Source: Coccinella septempunctata (Eukaryota; Arthropoda; Insecta; Coleoptera; Coccinellidae). From it: 64,000 bases of DNA. Made by a program: the position numbers and the translations under genes. Location of the stretch: the NCBI RefSeq assembly GCF_907165205.1, contig NC_058195.1, positions 25,254,936 through 25,318,935 on the forward strand. Reading direction: 5' to 3'. The first letter of the stretch is position 1. Each line of letters starts with the position of its first letter. This document shows, in pieces, positions 61,439 to 64,000 of this stretch. A model generated the notes under the pieces. That model did no database searches and had not been told where the DNA came from. It was given only the letters and a program-made list of their open reading frames with translations.

Positions 61439-62152
61439 CCTACTATGTCTTGTATTAAATGTAATGTTACTGTAAAGGAGGGAACTGATAGGGTTGTGAT
61501 ATGTGATGGCTGCAATAGGCCTGTCCATGCACAGTGCTCTGAACTTTCGCCTGCTGAACTAAAATGTTTCGATTCTCGACCCAATACCAGGAGAAGGGTG
61601 AAATACTTATGTGCGGAATGTGAGAAAGGTCTTCAGCAGATTCCGAAGATATTGAAGCTCATTAGTGATCTCAGGGAGGAAGTTCGTGAAATGACGGAGC
61701 TGAGAACGGGGAGTACGGCTGGTAATCGGTTGAGTCCTGGACCATTGCTGGCTGAGGAGAGGATGATGAGCGAGTTGCTTGAAAGAAATAAGCGTTCCAG
61801 CAATTTTATAATACACGGCAGAGCTGAGAATGGCAGTACCAAAAAGGATCAAATGAGAGAGGACACAGTTCTTGTAAGCGAGTTGTTGAGGGAGTGTAAT
61901 ATACCTGAGCAAACAGTGGTACCTATCAGGCTGGGTAAATTTGATGGCACCAGAGAATTGCGTTCCCGTCCCATAAAGGTTCGTTTATCGTCACCGGAAT
62001 GGGTTCCTCGGATCTTACGCAATTTCAGGAAACTCAAGTCTAAGTTTCCCAACCTGTCAATTTCCCCGGATAGGACGCCGCATCAGATGGCCGTGTTCAG
62101 GGCTGTGAAGACTGAGGTCGTTTGGCTGCTGGTGAGACACAGCTCACAATAA
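61439..62152 (+). CDS. ORF1 with PHD zinc finger and RRM-like domain
   Basis: The first ATG is at 61,427; MSCIKCNVTVKEGTDRVVIC begins slightly later. A PHD-type C4HC3 finger (CIKC, CDGC, VHAQC, then CAEC, about residues 9-65) is followed by a coiled helix (ISDLREEVREMTELR), then RSSNFIIHGRAENG and RPIKVRLSSPEWVPRILRNF, as in LINE ORF1 RNA-binding domains. A frame change near the end (KTEVVWLLVRHSSQ) probably removed the last residues. Confidence 0.85.
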   Translation, partial: PTMSCIKCNVTVKEGTDRVVICDGCNRPVHAQCSELSPAELKCFDSRPNTRRRVKYLCAECEKGLQQIPKILKLISDLREEVREMTELRTGSTAGNRLSPGPLLAEERMMSELLERNKRSSNFIIHGRAENGSTKKDQMREDTVLVSELLRECNIPEQTVVPIRLGKFDGTRELRSRPIKVRLSSPEWVPRILRNFRKLKSKFPNLSISPDRTPHQMAVFRAVKTEVVWLLVRHSSQ

Positions 62153-62255
62153 AGCATATAAATGGGGTTCCCACCATAGTAAGTTTGGTGTCGGAAAACT
62201 GAGATGTCCCAATGGGGTTACTACATCTTCAGTAGATGATACTTGTGCTTCAACG

Positions 62256-63728
62256 GTGGGTGTTTCCGTGTACTATCAGAACGCGAGGGGGCTCAATACT
62301 AAATTGACTAAATTTATGAAATCTGTTTGTGATTATTCATTTGATATTATTTGTATTAGTGAAACATGGTTAAGTGAGTCAGTTTTTGATGCAGAGCTGG
62401 TCCCTCCTGGTTACAGTGTAGTGCGTTCAGACAGACAGTTTGATGTGATTGGTAGATCTAGAGGTGGTGGTGTGCTTGCTGCATTCTCTGATGATTTGGT
62501 TTATGAGATTTTGGATGTTGAATTTATAGGGGATCTCATTCCATTGGTCGATATCATTTTGGTTCGGTGTATTTTGCCCATTAGATTTTTAATTTGTGTT
62601 TTGTATGTGCCTCCGGATGTCTCACTTTTTCAGCTGGAAACGATGGTGACTGCTCTTGAGATTAAACTTCAGGGTGGGACAGTTATCGTTGTTGGTGATT
62701 TTAACGTTCCTGGGTTTTCTGGTGCCTCTTCTTGTCAGAAGTCTATGCTGCTACAGAATTTCTGTGACCTTGTGGGTATGAAACAGCTTAATGCTGTGTT
62801 GAATAGGGATGAGAGACTATTGGATCTGGTTATGGTTGATGGAGATCCTGATGTAATGGTTTCTCACTGTGAGATGCCTTTTGTTTCGGAGGATCCATAT
62901 CATCCAGCATTGAGTATTGATTTGAGTCAATCCTTGCATGTCCGTCTGGTGAATTTTCCCAGGGGGTCGAGATAGTTTTCTTTCGATTTCAGAAGAGCAG
63001 AATTCTCTGCTTTGAATAATTCTATCTGCCGCTATGATTGGAGTGTTTTGGAGATGTTCAATGTTGTCAATCTGGCCTTGGAATTTTTTTATGATAAGCT
63101 TTTTTGTTCTTTTCGTGAGCACATTCCTACTAGGTCAGAGCCTTCAATGGCGGGAAGATGTCCTGTTTGGTTCAGTGCTGGTACTAGAAGACTAATCCGT
63201 CTGAAAAATTATTACCATACCAAATGGCATTCCACGGGAGACAGAAGACACTATGACGACTTCAAGCGTTTAAGAGCGAGGGTCAAGTCTGAAGTTTCTT
63301 TGGAGTATGATGATTATTTGGCTGGCGTGCAGAATATCAGATCTGATCCAGCATCTTTTTGGAGACACATAAACAGGAAAAGGAAGACCACTCGGATACC
63401 AGGGGTAATTCGGGATGATGACAGCACGTATAAGGATCCTAAAGCTATAGTTGATTCATTTGCATTTCATTTCTCAAGTCTAGGAGGGATACATGTCTCC
63501 ACGACTGAAAACTCATTTGATTTTGATCATTCTTCTCCCTGTGTCTTACCTAAAATTTCGGAGGAAGAAATTGAATCTATTATGAAAAAAGTTCCTAATA
63601 AACTAACTACTGGCGATGGTCAGATTCCTGCATTGTTGGTCAGGGAGTGCGCCTCTGCTCTCGCTTGTCCTGTTCATCTCCTCATTTCGATGAGTATACA
63701 AACATCGACATTCCCAAGCTTATGGTAA
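62256..63728 (+). pseudogene. ORF2 endonuclease and linker of the PHD LINE
   Basis: 62,256-62,975 is the AP endonuclease: VSVYYQNARGLNTKLTKF (Asn), FDIICISETWLSESV (Glu), GTVIVVGDFNVPGF (Asp-x-Asn) and SEDPYHPALSI (catalytic His region, YHP). A TAG at 62,973-62,975 is followed by 63,012-63,728 in another frame: FSAGTRRLIRLKNYYHTKWH, DPASFWRHINRKRKTTRIPG and KVPNKLTTGDGQIPALLV. It ends at a TAA before RARVVPVFKK. Confidence 0.85.
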
Positions 63729-64000
63729 AGAGCTCGAGTAGTCCCGGTCTTCAAAAAGAATGACAAATGCGAGATCAAAAACTAGAGGCCGATATCGATC
63801 CTCTCCAATCTCGCCAAGGTAAACGAGGAGGTATTGTATAGAAGTATGCGTCAGGGTGTACAGTCCCACCTGGCTGAGGGTCAGCATGGTTTTGTGCGAG
63901 GTGGATCGACTATCACAAATCTGGCCACCTTATCACAGTATATTACAAAGACTGTAGATGATGGTGGTCAAGTAGATGTGATTTATACTGATTTTTCAAG
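63729..64000 (+). pseudogene. RT fingers of the PHD LINE, truncated by window end
   Basis: VVPVFKKNDKCEIKN, TAG, RPISILSNLAKVNEEVLYRS, then HGFVRGGSTITNLATLSQYI and QVDVIYTDFSR, just before the catalytic Asp box completes. The rest lies beyond base 64,000. Confidence 0.85.

Larger units (their letters stand above)
60952..64000 (+). mobile_element. LINE with PHD-finger ORF1 (runs off the window)
   Basis: A 5' UTR (60,952-61,426, no open frame, GC-poor) is followed by ORF1 and an ORF2 that reaches the RT fingers at base 64,000. Stops at 62,975, 63,728 and 63,786 break ORF2. Its left edge coincides with the end of Penelope B. Jockey/CR1 superfamily by motif. Confidence 0.85.

Overview
The window looks like a piece of an insect (at least arthropod) genome made almost entirely of transposable elements nested in one another. 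The basis for the host call is the mix of Penelope-like, BEL/Pao, Ty3/gypsy, Ty1/copia, jockey-, CR1- and LOA-type LINEs, Merlin, Tc1 and mariner-like elements, a copia primer-binding site of the Drosophila type, GT-AG introns and short CCTAA runs. I see no prokaryotic operon, rRNA, tRNA or CRISPR. The only candidate host-type genes are a damaged THAP zinc-finger gene (about 27,400-28,207, minus) and an unrecognised coiled-coil frame (37,080-43,199, minus, split by a LINE). Nearly every coding frame carries a stop, frameshift, deletion or insertion, so most entries are remnants.

Layout. 1-6,230: decayed BEL/Pao copy A (minus), holding a 5'-truncated jockey-type LINE (188-1,224) and a LINE 3' end (about 2,640-3,205). 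6,231-19,230: Penelope-like element A (plus), opened by a long-TIR mariner-like transposon (about 7,041-18,738). That transposon is opened by a Ty3/gypsy element (8,255-15,639) and by a 1.7-kb CCC...GGG element (15,824-17,511). The gypsy element contains a TA-inserting DNA element (11,231-14,192), which contains a second CCC...GGG element with a ~131-bp satellite array (12,000-13,749). That makes five levels, or six if the tRNA-like segment at 13,320-13,410 is a separate insertion.

19,245-23,650: Ty1/copia element. 23,840-26,280: decayed LINE (minus). 26,381-26,969: miniature or deleted LTR element with an 18-nt tRNA-Trp primer site (minus). 27,060-28,207: THAP remnant. 28,265-28,800: gypsy pol fragment (minus). 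28,816-29,720: truncated Tc1. About 29,880-37,075: jockey-type LINE (plus), interrupted by a second Ty3/gypsy element (30,023-34,463) and by a second copy of the TA element (35,653-36,851). The second gypsy element ends in a TARG1/OARD1-like macro domain plus a CCCH zinc finger. 37,512-42,588: full-length LOA-like LINE (minus) with a 13-bp target duplication, inside the coiled-coil frame.

43,200-60,951: Penelope-like element B (minus), with a candidate hammerhead ribozyme at its 3' end and a 79-residue tandem repeat at its N-terminus. Its reverse transcriptase is split by a 4.1-kb block holding a Merlin transposase and a MITE. Its repeat region is split by BEL/Pao copy B (50,547-60,668), which is itself split by a nearly intact CR1-group LINE (about 53,911-58,564). 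60,952-64,000: another LINE (plus) with a PHD-finger ORF1, running off the end.

The target genes and second copies inside the window let several insertions be read to the base. The most unusual items are the macro-CCCH extension of the gypsy Pol, the satellite-carrying CCC...GGG family with a matching empty site at about 36,070, the hammerhead candidate and the in-frame Penelope repeats.
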